NCBI RefSeq assembly: GCF_019704555.1
Contig: NZ_AP024745.1
Span: 11,521,501 to 11,585,500 of the forward strand
Direction of reading: 5' to 3'
Source of the DNA: Actinoplanes sp. L3-i22
GTDB taxonomy: Bacteria > Actinomycetota > Actinomycetes > Mycobacteriales > Micromonosporaceae
Length of the DNA stretch: 64,000 nucleotides
The notes under the pieces were generated by a model that did no database searches, was not told the DNA's origin, and worked only from the letters and a program-made list of their open reading frames with translations. This document shows positions 33,367 through 46,781 of this stretch, in pieces; position 1 is the first letter of the stretch, and every line of letters begins with the position of its first letter. A program made the position numbers and the translations under genes.

Positions 33367-34775
33367 CAGTGCTGCTCTCCTACCGTCCAGCGCGGCCCGG
33401 CCGGAGTGTCCTCCACCTGAATACCCGCGTTCTTGAGCTGGTCGCGCACCTGATCGGCGGCCGCCCAGTCCTTCCGTGCACGGGCCTGCGCCCGCTGTTC
33501 CAGTGCCAGGGCGACGAGACCGTCGACCACCGGCCTGAGGTCGTTGCCGCCCTCGCCGCCGCCCCACGCCGCGTCGAGCGGGTCGAGGCCGAGCACACCC
33601 AGCATGGCCCGGACCGCGGTCAGCGCGCCGCGGATGCCGGCCTCGTCGCCGGCGGCCAGGGCGGTGTTGCCCTCCCGGATCGTGTCGTGCACGATCGCGA
33701 GCGCCGCCGAAGTGTTCAGATCGTCGTTCATCGCCTCGGCGAACGCCGGCGGCACGGCCTTGGGCCGGCCGGGGCCGACCACCTCGGCCGCGCGGTGCAC
33801 GAAGCCCTCGATCCGCTTGTACGCCACCGCGGCCTCGCGGAGCGCGTCGTCGGTGTAGTCGATCCGTGAGCGATAGTGCGGGCTGCCCAGGTAATAACGC
33901 AACTCGACCGGGCGGATGCCGGACTCGATCACGGCGGGCAGGTCGATCACGTTGCCCAGCGACTTGCTCATCTTGGACTCGCCCAGGTTGAGCAGGGCGT
34001 GGTGCACCCAGAAGTTGGCGAAACCGTAACCGGCCGCGCGGGACTGGGCCAGCTCGTTCTCGTGGTGCGGGAACGTGAGGTCGAGGCCGCCGCCGTGGAT
34101 GTCGAACGCGTCGCCCAGGTAGCGCCGGGCCATCGCGGAGCACTCGATGTGCCAGCCGGGCCGGCCCTTGCCCCACGGGGACGGCCAGTACGCGTCGGTC
34201 GGCTCGGACTCCTTGACGCCCTTCCAGAGCGCGAAGTCCTGGTAGTGGCGCTTGTCGGGCTCACCGCCGCCGGCCGGCACCCGCATGTCGGCCGGGTCCT
34301 GCCCGGAGAGCGAGCCGTAGCCGTCGAAGGACGGCACGTTGAAGTAGACGTCACCGTTGTCGGCCGGGTACGCGTGACCGCGTTCGATCAGCGTCCCGAT
34401 CAGCTCGTGCATCTCGGTGATGTGCCCGGTGGCCAGCGGCTCGTAGGTGGGCGGCAGCACGTTGAGCGAGCGGTAGTCCCGGTCGAGCAGGAGCCGGTTC
34501 TCGAACGCGATCGACCAGTACGGCCGGCGCTCGCGGATCGCCTTCTCCAGGATCTTGTCGTCGACGTCGGTCACGTTCCGGATGAACGTCACGTCCAGCC
34601 CGGTGTGCAGCAGCCAGCGGCGCAGCACGTCGTAGTTGACCGCGGAGCGGAGGTGGCCGATGTGCGGCGACGACTGGACGGTGAGACCACACAGGTAGAT
34701 CCCCACCTGACCGGGCGTCAACGGGACGAAGTCCCGGACCGATCGGGTCGCGGTGTCGTACAAGCGCAGAGTCAC
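33366..34775 (-). CDS. cysS: Cysteinyl-tRNA synthetase
   Basis: 469 residues, class I synthetase. Charges tRNA-Cys in the cytosol. Seen: zinc/active-site cysteine in [17 protein letters not shown] with the HIGH motif, [15 protein letters not shown] and [18 protein letters not shown] zinc ligands, and [10 protein letters not shown] as the KMSKS loop; anticodon-binding helices at the C-terminus. Length argues against the shorter mycothiol ligase MshC. First gene of the cysS-rlmB pair. Confidence 0.96.
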   Translation of the reverse strand: MTLRLYDTATRSVRDFVPLTPGQVGIYLCGLTVQSSPHIGHLRSAVNYDVLRRWLLHTGLDVTFIRNVTDVDDKILEKAIRERRPYWSIAFENRLLLDRDYRSLNVLPPTYEPLATGHITEMHELIGTLIERGHAYPADNGDVYFNVPSFDGYGSLSGQDPADMRVPAGGGEPDKRHYQDFALWKGVKESEPTDAYWPSPWGKGRPGWHIECSAMARRYLGDAFDIHGGGLDLTFPHHENELAQSRAAGYGFANFWVHHALLNLGESKMSKSLGNVIDLPAVIESGIRPVELRYYLGSPHYRSRIDYTDDALREAAVAYKRIEGFVHRAAEVVGPGRPKAVPPAFAEAMNDDLNTSAALAIVHDTIREGNTALAAGDEAGIRGALTAVRAMLGVLGLDPLDAAWGGGEGGNDLRPVVDGLVALALEQRAQARARKDWAAADQVRDQLKNAGIQVEDTPAGPRWTVGEQH

Positions 34776-34809
34776 CTTACAAGGGTACCGACCGGTGGAA
34801 ACCGAAAAC

Positions 34810-34838
34810 CGCCCCGCCCGTACGACACGGGCGGGGCG
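34810..34838 (-). terminator. Terminator between S8 protease gene and cysS
   Basis: Perfect 11-bp stem CGCCCCGCCCG with CGGGCGGGGCG around TACGACA; on the minus strand it is followed by GTTTTCGGTTTCC. It begins 16 bases after the protease stop. Confidence 0.8.
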
Positions 34839-34853
34839 ATCTTCAAATGGCGA

Positions 34854-36506
34854 TCAGCGTCCGCCGACCGCGGCGTACGCGTCGACAATGCCGTACCCGT
34901 AGAAGCCGTTGAAGTTCTTCCCGCCTTCGCAGAGCGCGTCGAACTCGGTGGACCGGCCCTCCTGCACGTAGCTCTGCAGGCGCGGGGTCGGGCAGGCCGT
35001 CTCGGCGGCCGAGCGGTAGAGGATCTGCTCGACCAGGTTCGGCGCCAGGGTCTTGCCGCCGCGGCGGAAGTCCGGAACGCCGTAGCGGCTGACGATCAGG
35101 GCGCCGACCCCGGCCGCGTGCGGCGAGGCCATCGAGGTGCCCTGCAGGTACGTGTAGTAGCCGCACTTGCCGGCCTTGGTGCAGTCCTTGAACACCGACG
35201 CCGCGCCGGCCGTGGTGATGTTGCCGGCCGCGTCGACCAGGCCCTCCTCCTGCAGCACCTTGAGCGGGTAGGTGGAGAGGATCTCGTTGCCCACGGTCTG
35301 GAACGTGTCGGTGCCGTAGCCGTCGCGGTACCAGCCGCCCGGCGCCGCGACCGAGATCTGCTCGGTGCCGTAGTTGGAGAAGTCCGACTTCTTGCCGGAC
35401 GGGCCGAGCGCGGACACGCCGATCACGTGCGGTCCCTCGACCGGCAGGTCCCAGCAGGACGAGTTGTCGATCGGCCGCGAGTACGGGTCGCTGCCGTAGT
35501 CCGGGCTGGAGATGTCGGTGCGCGGCTTGCCCAGGTCCTCGTGGTTGTTGCCGAGCGCGCCGAACATCGACACGCCGCGGGCGTGCGCGTAGTTGAGGGC
35601 CCGCTTCATGCCGGCGATGATCGCCTGCTGCTCGGCCTGCTGGGTGGGGTTGTCCGCCGGGTTGGCGGTGCAGTTGTAGAGCCACGGGTCGACGTAGAAC
35701 GACATGTTGACCACGTCGATGCCCTTGTCGCCGGCGTAGGTCAGGGCGTTGACCACCGGGTCGAGGAAGAAGTAGCCGGAGTCCTGGCCGCCCTTGAGCT
35801 CGACCAGGCTGACGTTCGGCGCGACGCCGGAGACGCCGGTGCCGTTCAGCGCGGCGCCGATGGTGCCGGCCACGTGCGTGCCGTGCCCGCCGTCGTCGGT
35901 GCCGGCCGGGTCGAGACAGCTCGCCACCTCGCACGGGCCGTCGATGTCGACCAGGTCCGGCGCGAAGTTCTTGGAGAGCTTGCTGTTGTAGTTCGGCGCG
36001 AGGTCCGGGTTCGACGAGTCCAGGCCGGTGTCCAGGACGCCGACCGTGACGCCCTTGTCGCCCGACTCGATCTTGCGAGCCTTGTCGGCCTTGATCATGG
36101 CCAGGCCCCAGAGCTTGTCGTCCAGCGGGTCGGCCTTGGCCGGGCCGTGGCCCTTGCCGCCCTTGCCCTTGAGACCCTGCTCGACCTTCTCCACGCCGTT
36201 CGGCGCGTACCCGATGGCCTTGCGCACGCTCGCGCCGATCAACTCGGCCGAGGCGGTCGCCTTGCTCTCGAACTTCGCGTCGGTGGAGGTGACCCGGTAG
36301 ACCCCGACGGCGTCGTTACCGCTGACGATCGAGCCGCCGGCGGCCTTGATCGCGGCCGTCGCGTCGGCGGCGGAGACCCCGTCGGCGGCGACGACCGTGT
36401 AGTCGGTCACGGCCGTCGGCTCCGCCTGGGCGGAGCCTGGGACCGTGGTAAGGAACGCCAGACCCGTCAAGGTGACGACGGCTCCGACAGTGAGGCGTCT
36501 TCTCAT
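34854..36506 (-). CDS. Secreted subtilisin-like serine protease (S8 family)
   Basis: 550 residues. Signal peptide (1-28, cleavage after GSAQA), an inhibitor_I9-like pro-domain (about 35-110), then the S8 catalytic domain: Asp in VGVLDTGLD, His in GGHGTHVAGT, oxyanion Asn in FGALGNN and Ser in QGTSMASPHAAG. Insertions with cysteine pairs (GPCEVASCLD, YNCTANP, SSCWD, KDCTKAGKCGY) suggest an extracellular, disulfide-stabilised enzyme. Exported protease for nutrient acquisition or maturation of surface proteins; substrate not predictable. Terminator follows. Confidence 0.94.
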   Translation of the reverse strand: MRRRLTVGAVVTLTGLAFLTTVPGSAQAEPTAVTDYTVVAADGVSAADATAAIKAAGGSIVSGNDAVGVYRVTSTDAKFESKATASAELIGASVRKAIGYAPNGVEKVEQGLKGKGGKGHGPAKADPLDDKLWGLAMIKADKARKIESGDKGVTVGVLDTGLDSSNPDLAPNYNSKLSKNFAPDLVDIDGPCEVASCLDPAGTDDGGHGTHVAGTIGAALNGTGVSGVAPNVSLVELKGGQDSGYFFLDPVVNALTYAGDKGIDVVNMSFYVDPWLYNCTANPADNPTQQAEQQAIIAGMKRALNYAHARGVSMFGALGNNHEDLGKPRTDISSPDYGSDPYSRPIDNSSCWDLPVEGPHVIGVSALGPSGKKSDFSNYGTEQISVAAPGGWYRDGYGTDTFQTVGNEILSTYPLKVLQEEGLVDAAGNITTAGAASVFKDCTKAGKCGYYTYLQGTSMASPHAAGVGALIVSRYGVPDFRRGGKTLAPNLVEQILYRSAAETACPTPRLQSYVQEGRSTEFDALCEGGKNFNGFYGYGIVDAYAAVGGR

Positions 36507-36586
36507 GGAATGCGCTCCTCCTGAGAGTTAGATCCCCGCATCCCATCGAGAAAGGTCGCTCGGCGCAAGGTCGAGAAGTGTCTTCT

Positions 36587-37984
36587 TTACGGGCGTGTCA
36601 TCTTCAGAACATCGAGCGCCTCGTCGAGCTGCGCTTCGGTTAGGGTGCCCGAGCTGACGTGGCCGCGTTCGATCACTACCTCGCGAATCGTCCGATTGGT
36701 GGAAAGCGCCTGCTTCGCGATCGCGGCCGCCTCGTCGTAGCCGAGGACCCGGTTGAGCGGGGTGACGATCGACGGCGAGCCCTCGGCGTACCCCCGGGCG
36801 ATCTCCTCGTTCGCCTCCAGCCCGGCCACGCAGCGGTCGGCGAACAGCCGGGCGACCGCGGCCAGCAGCCGGATCGACTCCAGCACGTTGCGGGCCATCA
36901 CCGGGAGCATCACGTTCAGCTCGAAGTCGCCCTGGGTGCCGGCGAAGCCGACGGTCGCGTCGTTGCCGATCACCTGGGCGGCGACCTGCCGGACCGCCTC
37001 GGGCACCACCGGGTTCACCTTGCCCGGCATGATCGACGAGCCCGGCTGCAGGTCGGGCAGGCGCAGCTCACGCAGGCCGGCCCGGGGACCGGAACCCATC
37101 CAGCGGATGTCGTTGGCGATCTTGTAGAGGCCGACGGCCACCACCCGGAGCTGCCCGGAGGCCTCGACCAGCGCGTCCCGCGCGCCCTGCGCCTCGAAGT
37201 GGTCGCGGGCCTCGCTCAGCGGCAGGCCGGTCTGCTCCTTCAGCAGCGCGATCACCGCCGGGGCGAAGCCGGGCGGGGTGTTCACGCCGGTGCCGACCGC
37301 GGTGCCGCCCAGCGGCAGCTCGCCGAGCCGGGGCAGGGTCGCGGTGAGCCGCTCGACGCCGTTGGTGACCTGCTGGGCGTACCCGGAGAACTCCTGCCCG
37401 AGGGTGACCGGGGTGGCGTCCATCAGGTGCGTGCGGCCGCTCTTGACCACCGCGGCCCAGGTCCCGGCCTTGGCCCGGAGCGCGCCGGCCAGGTGCTCCA
37501 GGGCCGGGATCAGGTCGTTGCGGACCGCCTCGGTGGCGGCCAGGTGGATCGACGACGGGAACACGTCGTTGCTGGACTGGGACGCGTTCACGTGGTCGTT
37601 CGGGTGCACCGGCCGGTCCAGCGCGCGCGACGCCAGGGTGGCGATCACCTCGTTGGCGTTCATGTTGGACGAGGTGCCCGAGCCGGTCTGGAACACGTCG
37701 ATCGGGAACTGGTCGTCGAACCCGCCGTCGGCCACCTGCGCGGCCGCGGTCACGATCGCCGCCGCCAGGTCCTTGTCCAGCACCCCGAGGTCCGCGTTGG
37801 CCTGCGCCGCGGCGCCCTTGATCCGGGCCAGCGCGTGGATGTGCGACGGCTCCAGGCCCCGCCCGGAGATCGGGAAGTTCTCCACCGCACGCTGGGTCTG
37901 CGCCCGCCAGAGGGCGTCGGCGGGGACCCGCACCTCGCCCATCGTGTCGCGTTCGATCCGGAAACCACTCGTATCAGTTGTCAC
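36587..37984 (-). CDS. fumC: Class II fumarate hydratase
   Basis: 465 residues. Interconverts fumarate and malate in the TCA cycle; iron-free and oxygen-stable. Seen: [49 protein letters not shown], and the superfamily signature [14 protein letters not shown] 37984 is the only start near a GAGGGA site, in the 19-base gap after the SARP regulator gene, so the two may be co-transcribed. A class I fumarase lies 4 kb away (41910-43577). Confidence 0.95.
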   Translation of the reverse strand: MTTDTSGFRIERDTMGEVRVPADALWRAQTQRAVENFPISGRGLEPSHIHALARIKGAAAQANADLGVLDKDLAAAIVTAAAQVADGGFDDQFPIDVFQTGSGTSSNMNANEVIATLASRALDRPVHPNDHVNASQSSNDVFPSSIHLAATEAVRNDLIPALEHLAGALRAKAGTWAAVVKSGRTHLMDATPVTLGQEFSGYAQQVTNGVERLTATLPRLGELPLGGTAVGTGVNTPPGFAPAVIALLKEQTGLPLSEARDHFEAQGARDALVEASGQLRVVAVGLYKIANDIRWMGSGPRAGLRELRLPDLQPGSSIMPGKVNPVVPEAVRQVAAQVIGNDATVGFAGTQGDFELNVMLPVMARNVLESIRLLAAVARLFADRCVAGLEANEEIARGYAEGSPSIVTPLNRVLGYDEAAAIAKQALSTNRTIREVVIERGHVSSGTLTEAQLDEALDVLKMTRP

Positions 37985-38003
37985 CGGTCCATCGTCCCTC
38001 TGA

Positions 38004-40913
38004 TCATCGCTCGTCGTATGTGATCCCCATCCGATCGAAGAGCTCGGCCGACTGCGCCCGCAGCCGCCCGGCCTCCGGGTCGTCCGGGTCCAGGCAGGCG
38101 GCCAGGCCGGCCTGGGCCCGGGCGAGCACGTACACGTTGCGGCCGGCCCGGGCGGCCCGCAGCGACTGCTCGGCCATCGACCGGGCGGCGTCCCGGTCAC
38201 CGAGCCGCCGGAGGGTGACCGCCCAGTTGTGCCGGAACTCCGCCATGTGCCGGTTGTCCTGGAGCCGGACCGCCAGCTCCAGGGCCCGGCGATGGTCGGC
38301 GATCGCCTCGCTGAGGCGGCCCGCGGCGCGCAGCAGCCGGGCCCGGTCGTCGTACGCGTCCGCCTCGATCGACCGGTACCCGGTCCGCCGCACCAGTCGC
38401 AGGACCACCTCGACGTAGTGATGTGCGGCCGCCCCGGGGAGCGTGCCGCCCCGGTACCGGGCCCGCTGCAGCGACAGCAGCGCCGCGGCCAGGTCGTCCT
38501 CGGCCCGGTACTCGATCGCGGTGAACATCCGCAGCCGGCTGATCCGGGTCGCCTCGTCGTACCGGCCGAGCAGGATCAGGACGTCGGCGAGCAGGCCCAG
38601 CGCGGCGGCCGGTGAGGGCCGGTCCCGGATCCGGACGGTGGCCCGCATGGCGGCCTGCACCGCCCCGGCCGCCTCGGCGAGCCGGCCCTGCGAGATGTAG
38701 GTCTGCCCGAGGTTGAGCAGCCCGCTCGTCACCCCGCCCAGGTCGCCGAGCTCGGTACGCAGCCGGATGGACAGGCGCAGGTGCTCCACGGCCTTGTCGA
38801 TCTGACCGGCCCGGCCGAACGTGCCGGCCAGGTAGTTGGCGGTGGTGGCGATCCCGGCCCGGTCGTCCGCCGCCCGGGCCGCGGCCAGGGCCAGCTCCTG
38901 CAGCTCACGCAGGTCGTCCATGTAGCCCCGGAAGAACAGGAACTGCCAGGCCGCCCGCGGGATCAGCCAGGCGTAGTCGGCCCGGCCGGCCGCCGTCGCC
39001 GCCGACACGAAGGCCACCAGCTGGGGACGTCCCCGATCGAGCCGGGCGGCCGGGTCCGCGACCGTCAGGTCGGGCCGGGCCGGCTGCCGGTTCCCCAGGT
39101 CACGCAGCATGGTGACGCGCTGGGTGGCGATGGTGGCGGCGGCCGCGGCGTGCAGCTCGAAGTCGAGGGCCGCGACGAGCGCCGCGGTCCGGTCGGCGGC
39201 CGGCAGCTCGGCGGCCAGCATGCCGGCGTACTCCCGGACCAGGTCGTGCATCCGGTACACCCCGGACCCCGGCTCGTCGACCAGGTTCACGTCGACCAGG
39301 TCCTCAAGCGCGTTCTCGGCGTCGTCCCGGGCCAGGTCGGTGAGCGCGGCCACCGCGAGCGCGTCGAACTCGGTACCCGGGTAGACCCCGAGCAGCCGGA
39401 ACACCCGCTGGGTCAGCGGCGGCAGCTGGCGGTAGGTCAGGGTGAACGCGCCGGCCATGGTCCGCGTCTCGGCGGCCAGCTCGGGCAGGGCCACCTCGGC
39501 CAGCCGGTGCAGCAGGTCGGCCACCCGCCACCGCGGCCGATGCGCCAGCCGGGCCCCGGCCAGCCGGATCGCCAGCGGGAGGTACCCGCACCGCCGGGCC
39601 ACCTCGGCCGCCGCCGCCGGCTCGGCCCCGACCCGCGGGCCGGCGATCTGCGCCAGCAACGACACCGCTTCGACCGGGCTGAGCACCGGCAGCGACTCCA
39701 CCCGCACGCCGTCCAGCCCGGCCAGCCGCCGGCGGCTGGTGACCAGGGCCAGGCTGCCCGGCGCGGCCGGCAGCAGGTCGGCGAGCTGGGCGCTGGACGC
39801 GGCGTTGTCCAGGATCACCAGCACGCACCGGCGGGACGCCTCGGTCCGCCACAGCGCGACCCGCTCGGCCGGTTCCAGCGGGATCTCGCCGGCGCTCAGG
39901 CCCAGCTGCCGGAGCAGGGCGAGCAGCGCGGCGCCCGGCTCGACCGGCTCGCCCTCGCTGTGTCCCTGCAGGTCCAGGTAGAGGTGCGCGTCCGGGTACC
40001 GGTCGCCGATCCGCGCGGCCACGTGCAGGGCCAGCGTGGTCTTGCCGCTGCCGGCCATCCCGTCGATCACCACGGCGACCGGGCCGAAGCCCGCGGCGAT
40101 CGCGGCGAGCAGGCGCTCGACCTGCTCGGCCCGGCCGGTGAAGTCGCCGACCGTACGCGGCAGGCACCGCACCGGGCCGACCGCCCGGACCTCCGCCGCG
40201 ACCTCGCCGCTGAGCACCTCCCGATGCCGGCGCTGCAGCTCCTCGCCGGGCTCGATGCCCAGCTCCCCGGCGAGCAGGTCGCGCGCCTTGCGGAACTCCG
40301 CGAGCGCGTCCGCCTGCCGCCCGGACCGGGCCAGCGCCAGCATCACCTGGCCGCGCAGCCGCTCCCGCAGCGGGAACCGTTCCGCGAAACCGCCCAGTTC
40401 CCCGGCCAGCTCGCGCTCGTTCCCGGCGGCCAGCTCCAGGTCCGCCCAGTCCTCGACGGCGAGCGCGTACCGCTCGTCGAGCGCGGCGGCGGCGTGCCGG
40501 ATCGCCGGAGTGTCCAATTCGGCACAGGCCGGACCGCGCCAGAGATCCAGTGCCGCGCGCAGCGCCGCCCGGTCGCCGGCCGCCCGGGCCCGATCCACCG
40601 CACGGGCGAAGACCTCGGCGTCCAACTCGTCCGGTCCGACCCGGATGCGATAACCCGCCCGATCGGTAAGAATCACCCCGGGCTGGAGAATTCGCCGCAA
40701 TCGCGATATACATGACTGCAATTGCCCGCGCGCGGTCACCGGCGGGGCGGTGCCCCACAGCGCGTCGATGAGCTCGCCCGCACCGACGATCCGATTCGGA
40801 TTGACGAGCAGCATGGCCAGCACGACCCGGTCACGCCCAGCCGTCACAGCCACGGATTGTCCGGCTTCGGTGACGGACAGTGGCCCCAAGATGCGGTAGC
40901 GCACAGTAGCCAC
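38004..40913 (-). CDS. AfsR/SARP-family regulator with BTAD, NB-ARC and TPR domains
   Basis: 969 residues from a GTG preceded by GGGGGAA. Order: OmpR-type winged helix (1-95, [33 protein letters not shown]), bacterial transcriptional activation domain (about 100-245), NB-ARC ATPase (about 265-560) with Walker [14 protein letters not shown] and VLVILDNA Walker B, then helical TPR repeats to the end. AfsR-like proteins are ATP-dependent activators of secondary metabolism or development. No pathway genes lie immediately beside it, so its target is unknown. A cluster of 24-bp direct repeats upstream may be its own binding site. Confidence 0.92.
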   Translation of the reverse strand: MATVRYRILGPLSVTEAGQSVAVTAGRDRVVLAMLLVNPNRIVGAGELIDALWGTAPPVTARGQLQSCISRLRRILQPGVILTDRAGYRIRVGPDELDAEVFARAVDRARAAGDRAALRAALDLWRGPACAELDTPAIRHAAAALDERYALAVEDWADLELAAGNERELAGELGGFAERFPLRERLRGQVMLALARSGRQADALAEFRKARDLLAGELGIEPGEELQRRHREVLSGEVAAEVRAVGPVRCLPRTVGDFTGRAEQVERLLAAIAAGFGPVAVVIDGMAGSGKTTLALHVAARIGDRYPDAHLYLDLQGHSEGEPVEPGAALLALLRQLGLSAGEIPLEPAERVALWRTEASRRCVLVILDNAASSAQLADLLPAAPGSLALVTSRRRLAGLDGVRVESLPVLSPVEAVSLLAQIAGPRVGAEPAAAAEVARRCGYLPLAIRLAGARLAHRPRWRVADLLHRLAEVALPELAAETRTMAGAFTLTYRQLPPLTQRVFRLLGVYPGTEFDALAVAALTDLARDDAENALEDLVDVNLVDEPGSGVYRMHDLVREYAGMLAAELPAADRTAALVAALDFELHAAAAATIATQRVTMLRDLGNRQPARPDLTVADPAARLDRGRPQLVAFVSAATAAGRADYAWLIPRAAWQFLFFRGYMDDLRELQELALAAARAADDRAGIATTANYLAGTFGRAGQIDKAVEHLRLSIRLRTELGDLGGVTSGLLNLGQTYISQGRLAEAAGAVQAAMRATVRIRDRPSPAAALGLLADVLILLGRYDEATRISRLRMFTAIEYRAEDDLAAALLSLQRARYRGGTLPGAAAHHYVEVVLRLVRRTGYRSIEADAYDDRARLLRAAGRLSEAIADHRRALELAVRLQDNRHMAEFRHNWAVTLRRLGDRDAARSMAEQSLRAARAGRNVYVLARAQAGLAACLDPDDPEAGRLRAQSAELFDRMGITYDER

Positions 40914-41209
40914 CCCGTTCCCCCGTGCCGGTATCGACACTAACCGAAACGTGAGAGCGGTTCGACAGCGGAACGAGAGCGCGGTCCCGCACAGTGCTGA
41001 CAGCGCCGTTCCATCGTCGATGCTTCGCCATCGCCCCCAGAACGCGATGGGACGGCCTGAGCTTTCGATCACGGGGGCGAACAGCCCGCTCACGGTTACC
41101 GTGAGCGGGCTGTTCGTATCTTGACGATCACTCTCGGTTGGACGCGAGCGGAAACTGAACGTACCGTCGGCGGAGCTTTGGCATTCCCCCCGACGAAGAG
41201 GATCCACAG
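40914..41209. promoter_or_regulatory. Divergent promoter region with direct repeats upstream of the SARP gene
   Basis: 296 bases between the divergent SARP and lipoprotein genes. On the minus strand three units about 24 bp apart share an AC(C/G)GCGCTCTC-like core (about 41012, 40988 and 40964), as GGCGCTGTCAGC, CCGCGCTCTCGTTCCG and CCGCTCTCACGTTTCG. SARP regulators bind directly repeated sites, so these are candidate autoregulatory boxes. A 39-bp palindrome follows (separate entry). Confidence 0.5.
41078..41116. repeat. 39-bp near-perfect palindrome
   Basis: Two 19-bp arms (CGAACAGCCCGCTCACGGT and its complement ACCGTGAGCGGGCTGTTCG) flank a single T. It is in a divergent promoter region rather than at gene ends. 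It could be a bidirectional terminator, a cruciform or an operator; a one-base loop is sterically unfavourable, so an RNA form would open to about five bases. Confidence 0.85.
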
Positions 41210-41710
41210 ATGCGACCCGCCATCCTGGCCGTGCTCGCCGGCGGCGTTCTGCTGACCGGTGCCGCCTGCGAGAGCGATGCGCAGGTTTATAACGCCGGTG
41301 CGCCGGCCCCGTCCCCGTCGATCTCGGAGACGCCGACCGACTACTCGGACGACACCGCCCTCGTCTGCGGCAAGCTGGACAAGATCTTCACCGGCGAGCT
41401 GGACGACTTCGGCGCCGCGATCGGCAAGATGATCGCCTACAAGGAGGCGAAGCAGACGGCCGAGGCGGTCAAGGCCGAGAAGGCGGCCGCCGCCGAGCTG
41501 CAGTCGGCCGGCACGCAGATCCGCAAGGAGACCAGCGTCGCGCAGAACCCGGAGCTGCAGACCGCCGGCGAGGCCTCCGCGCGGAAGCTCGAGACCAGCG
41601 CGAAGGACCGCAAGTACATCAAGAAGATCGCCACCACGGCGGATCTCGACAAGACCCTCAAGCCCCAGCTGGCCGAGTGGCTGAGCCCGGTCGCCGGCTA
41701 CTGCGCCTAG
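41210..41710 (+). CDS. Small putative lipoprotein, helical
   Basis: 166 residues. Signal sequence with LLTGAAC (Cys about 20), an imperfect lipobox. After a Pro/Ser-rich linker come Ala/Lys/Glu-rich helices (about 55-150) with regular heptad-like spacing, and cysteines near both ends of the mature part (LVCGKL, GYCA) that could form a disulfide. ATG 41210 has GAAGAGG upstream. No family recognised. Followed after seven bases by dispersed repeat B. Confidence 0.75.
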   Translation: MRPAILAVLAGGVLLTGAACESDAQVYNAGAPAPSPSISETPTDYSDDTALVCGKLDKIFTGELDDFGAAIGKMIAYKEAKQTAEAVKAEKAAAAELQSAGTQIRKETSVAQNPELQTAGEASARKLETSAKDRKYIKKIATTADLDKTLKPQLAEWLSPVAGYCA

Positions 41711-41716
41711 CCAACC

Positions 41717-41847
41717 GAAGATCAAATTCTTTTTTGCCTCGGCTGCGGCCGATAACTGATCGTTGCTCCCGCGGGGACCCTTCCGGGTCTCGCAAGGGCG
41801 CGGGGCGCCCAGAACACGAGACCCGCAAGGGCGACGTCCGCGGGTGG
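41717..41847 (+). repeat. Dispersed repeat family B, copy 2
   Basis: 131 bp, colinear with 1559-1689 (about nine mismatches, no gaps). In this copy GGGTCTCG and CGAGACCC are fully complementary and enclose a GGGCGC/GCGCCC stem, and CGCAAGGGCG occurs twice. It begins seven bases after the lipoprotein stop and ends 62 bases before the convergent class I fumarase stop, a place where a structured 3' element or terminator is plausible. Confidence 0.8.
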
Positions 41848-41909
41848 GCACGGTCAGAGCGGAAAACCCGGGACCGTGCTCACGCCGTACCCAAATCGGA
41901 TTTTGATCT

Positions 41910-43577
<1,668 letters not shown>

Positions 43578-43649
43578 GAGCGGCAAGCCTAGGCCAGCGG
43601 GGCGGGGGCATGCGAACCCGGCACCCCCGCACACGCGCCTGTCGGCGTG

Positions 43650-44927
43650 TCAGCTGTACGGCAAATAGGCCATGTCACGCCCGGAAACCAAGATCAAACC
43701 ATTCGGGGCGGCGGTGAAGACCTTCGCATCCGTCCGCACATCGGCACGTACCGCACCATTCGCCGGATTCAGTGCCGTCACCCGTCCGGACGAGACGACG
43801 ATCACCGCGTACGACGTGATCATCGCCCCGGCCTTGGCCCGGCCGTTCTGCCGCCACACCGCCTTGCCCCGGCTGAACGACCAGCCGCGCAGTGAGTCGC
43901 CGGTGCGGATCACCGCGTACCGGTCGTCGACGGCCAGCACCTCGGCGGTCTTGTCGCCGTACCAGAGGTTCCGCCCGTCCGAGGCGTTGATCAGCTCCTG
44001 GCGGCCGTACGGATCGACGCCGAGCACCACGTCGTACCCCCCGGCCGGGTCCCGGTCCTGCTTGCAGTCGCTCTCCGCGGTCCGCAGGTTGAGCCCGTCC
44101 CGCTTCCACACCGTCCGGTTGCCGGGCGGGCTGGTGGCCACCACGCCGTAGTAGCAGGTGCCGTCCTTGGCCGTGCCGGTGATCGTCAGCACCCGGCCGC
44201 CGGTCACCGCGACCCGCTGGTCCGGGCCGGGCGTCGCGGTCTGCACCAGGCGCCCGGTGGCCGTGTCGATCACCCGCACCTTGCCGTCGTCCGGGATCCC
44301 CAGCAGACCGGGCATCATCGCCGGGCCGGCCGCGTCGTCGTCGACGTCACCGCTGCCGAGCCGGCGCGAGTCCGGCAGGTCCGGGTTGTTCGCGTGCAGC
44401 ACGAAGCCGATCCCACCGGTGCCGACCGACCAGAGCTGCGAACCGGCCCGCGGGTCCCAGGCGGTGAGCCGGCAGTCGCTGCTGGCCGCGCAGTGCATGT
44501 CGACGATCCCGTTCTGGTACGCCCAGACCGCGCTCGCCTCGGTGTCGGCCCGCTTCACCGTCCCGGTCCGCGGGTCCAGCACCTGGTAGCCCTTGGTGAG
44601 CAGCCGCCCGGTGACCACCACCGCGTCGTCACCCTGCCCGGCGACCGTGGCCCAGTCGGCGTCCGAGTCCCACATCTTGACGGCCGTGGTCAGGTTGTAG
44701 GCCTCCACCGAGGTCCGGTACTCGACGACCACCGACTCGCCGATCACCGAGACACTCTGCGGCGTGCCGGTGAGCCGCTGCTGCCACCGGGTCCCGGGCG
44801 CGACCGGCCCGCTGGTGTTCACCCACTCCCAGAGCTGCGGGAACGGGTTCCACACCCCGGTCGAGGCCAGCACGGTGACCGTGACGGCAGCGACCAGGGT
44901 GACTCCCTTCCACGTGCCCGAGGCCAT
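43650..44927 (-). CDS. Membrane-anchored PQQ-type beta-propeller protein
   Basis: 425 residues. Short cytoplasmic N-terminus, one signal-anchor helix (7-27), then an extracytoplasmic propeller with several PQQ-like blades (AYNLTTAVKMWD, LDPRTGTVKR, AWDPRAGSQLWS, IDTATGRLVQ, INASDGRNLWYG, LNPANGAVRADV). Cysteines in DMHCAASSDCR and TCYYG may pair. No catalytic quinoprotein residues are visible. Stands next to an Lrp regulator, 62 bases away on the same strand, but no functional link is evident. Confidence 0.82.
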   Translation of the reverse strand: MASGTWKGVTLVAAVTVTVLASTGVWNPFPQLWEWVNTSGPVAPGTRWQQRLTGTPQSVSVIGESVVVEYRTSVEAYNLTTAVKMWDSDADWATVAGQGDDAVVVTGRLLTKGYQVLDPRTGTVKRADTEASAVWAYQNGIVDMHCAASSDCRLTAWDPRAGSQLWSVGTGGIGFVLHANNPDLPDSRRLGSGDVDDDAAGPAMMPGLLGIPDDGKVRVIDTATGRLVQTATPGPDQRVAVTGGRVLTITGTAKDGTCYYGVVATSPPGNRTVWKRDGLNLRTAESDCKQDRDPAGGYDVVLGVDPYGRQELINASDGRNLWYGDKTAEVLAVDDRYAVIRTGDSLRGWSFSRGKAVWRQNGRAKAGAMITSYAVIVVSSGRVTALNPANGAVRADVRTDAKVFTAAPNGLILVSGRDMAYLPYS

Positions 44928-44989
44928 GTCGGCACACTAATGACCTCGATCCACAAGCCCCGTGAGCGTAGAAAGCCCGTGTCATGGGC

Positions 44990-45475
44990 TTATATCCGGG
45001 TTGCCGCCTTTGTCAGCGGCACGGTCCGGTACGGGATCAGCTCCGCCAGCGCGATGATCGTGTGCGCCCGCCGGATCCCCTCGTAGCCGACGATCTGGTC
45101 GATCACCCGCTGCAGGTCGGCGTTCGAGCGGGCCACGATCCGGCACAGGATGTCGCCCCCGCCGGTGATCGTGTGCGCCTCCAGCACCTCGGGGATCTCC
45201 GCCAGGTGACTCGCCACCGCGTCGTGCCCGTAGCGCTGACTGATCTCCAGGGTCACGAAGCTCATCACCCCGAAGCCGATCACGGCCGGCACCACCTCCG
45301 GCCCGAAGCCCTTGATCGCGCCGCGGCTGGTCAGCTTGTCGAGCCGGGCCTGCACCGTGCCGCGGGCCACCCCGAGCCGCCGGGAGAGCTCCAGCACGCC
45401 GATCCGCGGTTCGTCGGCGAGCCACTGGATCAGCTTCGCGTCGAGCTCGTCGAGCTGGACAGACTGCTCGGTCAC
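44990..45475 (-). CDS. Lrp/AsnC-family transcriptional regulator
   Basis: 161 residues from GTG 45475 (GGTGGG upstream). N-terminal AsnC HTH (LDELDAKLIQWLADEPRIGVLELSRRLGVARGTVQARLDKL) and C-terminal RAM ligand-binding domain (about 70-150, GGGDILCRIVARSNADLQRV). Such proteins sense amino acids. It is divergent from hppD across 134 bases, so control of tyrosine/phenylalanine catabolism is likely (inference). Confidence 0.9.
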   Translation of the reverse strand: MTEQSVQLDELDAKLIQWLADEPRIGVLELSRRLGVARGTVQARLDKLTSRGAIKGFGPEVVPAVIGFGVMSFVTLEISQRYGHDAVASHLAEIPEVLEAHTITGGGDILCRIVARSNADLQRVIDQIVGYEGIRRAHTIIALAELIPYRTVPLTKAATRI

Positions 45476-45525
45476 AACCACATCCCACCCTACCGATTGC
45501 ACAGATTGACCAGCGCTTTTCCTGA

Positions 45526-46728
<1,203 letters not shown>

Positions 46729-46781
46729 CGTGGTGACCTGCGCGCAGGGAACCGTCAGGCACTTCTGGTAAAGGTTTGCGC

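Noticed and set aside
33366..34775. MshC mycothiol ligase instead of CysS
   Set aside because: The protein has full CysS length with both zinc-site motifs and anticodon-binding helices, and sits in the usual cysS-rlmB pair.
41078..41116. Terminal inverted repeat of an insertion sequence
   Set aside because: The arms are directly apposed, no second copy or transposase is found, and no target duplication is visible.
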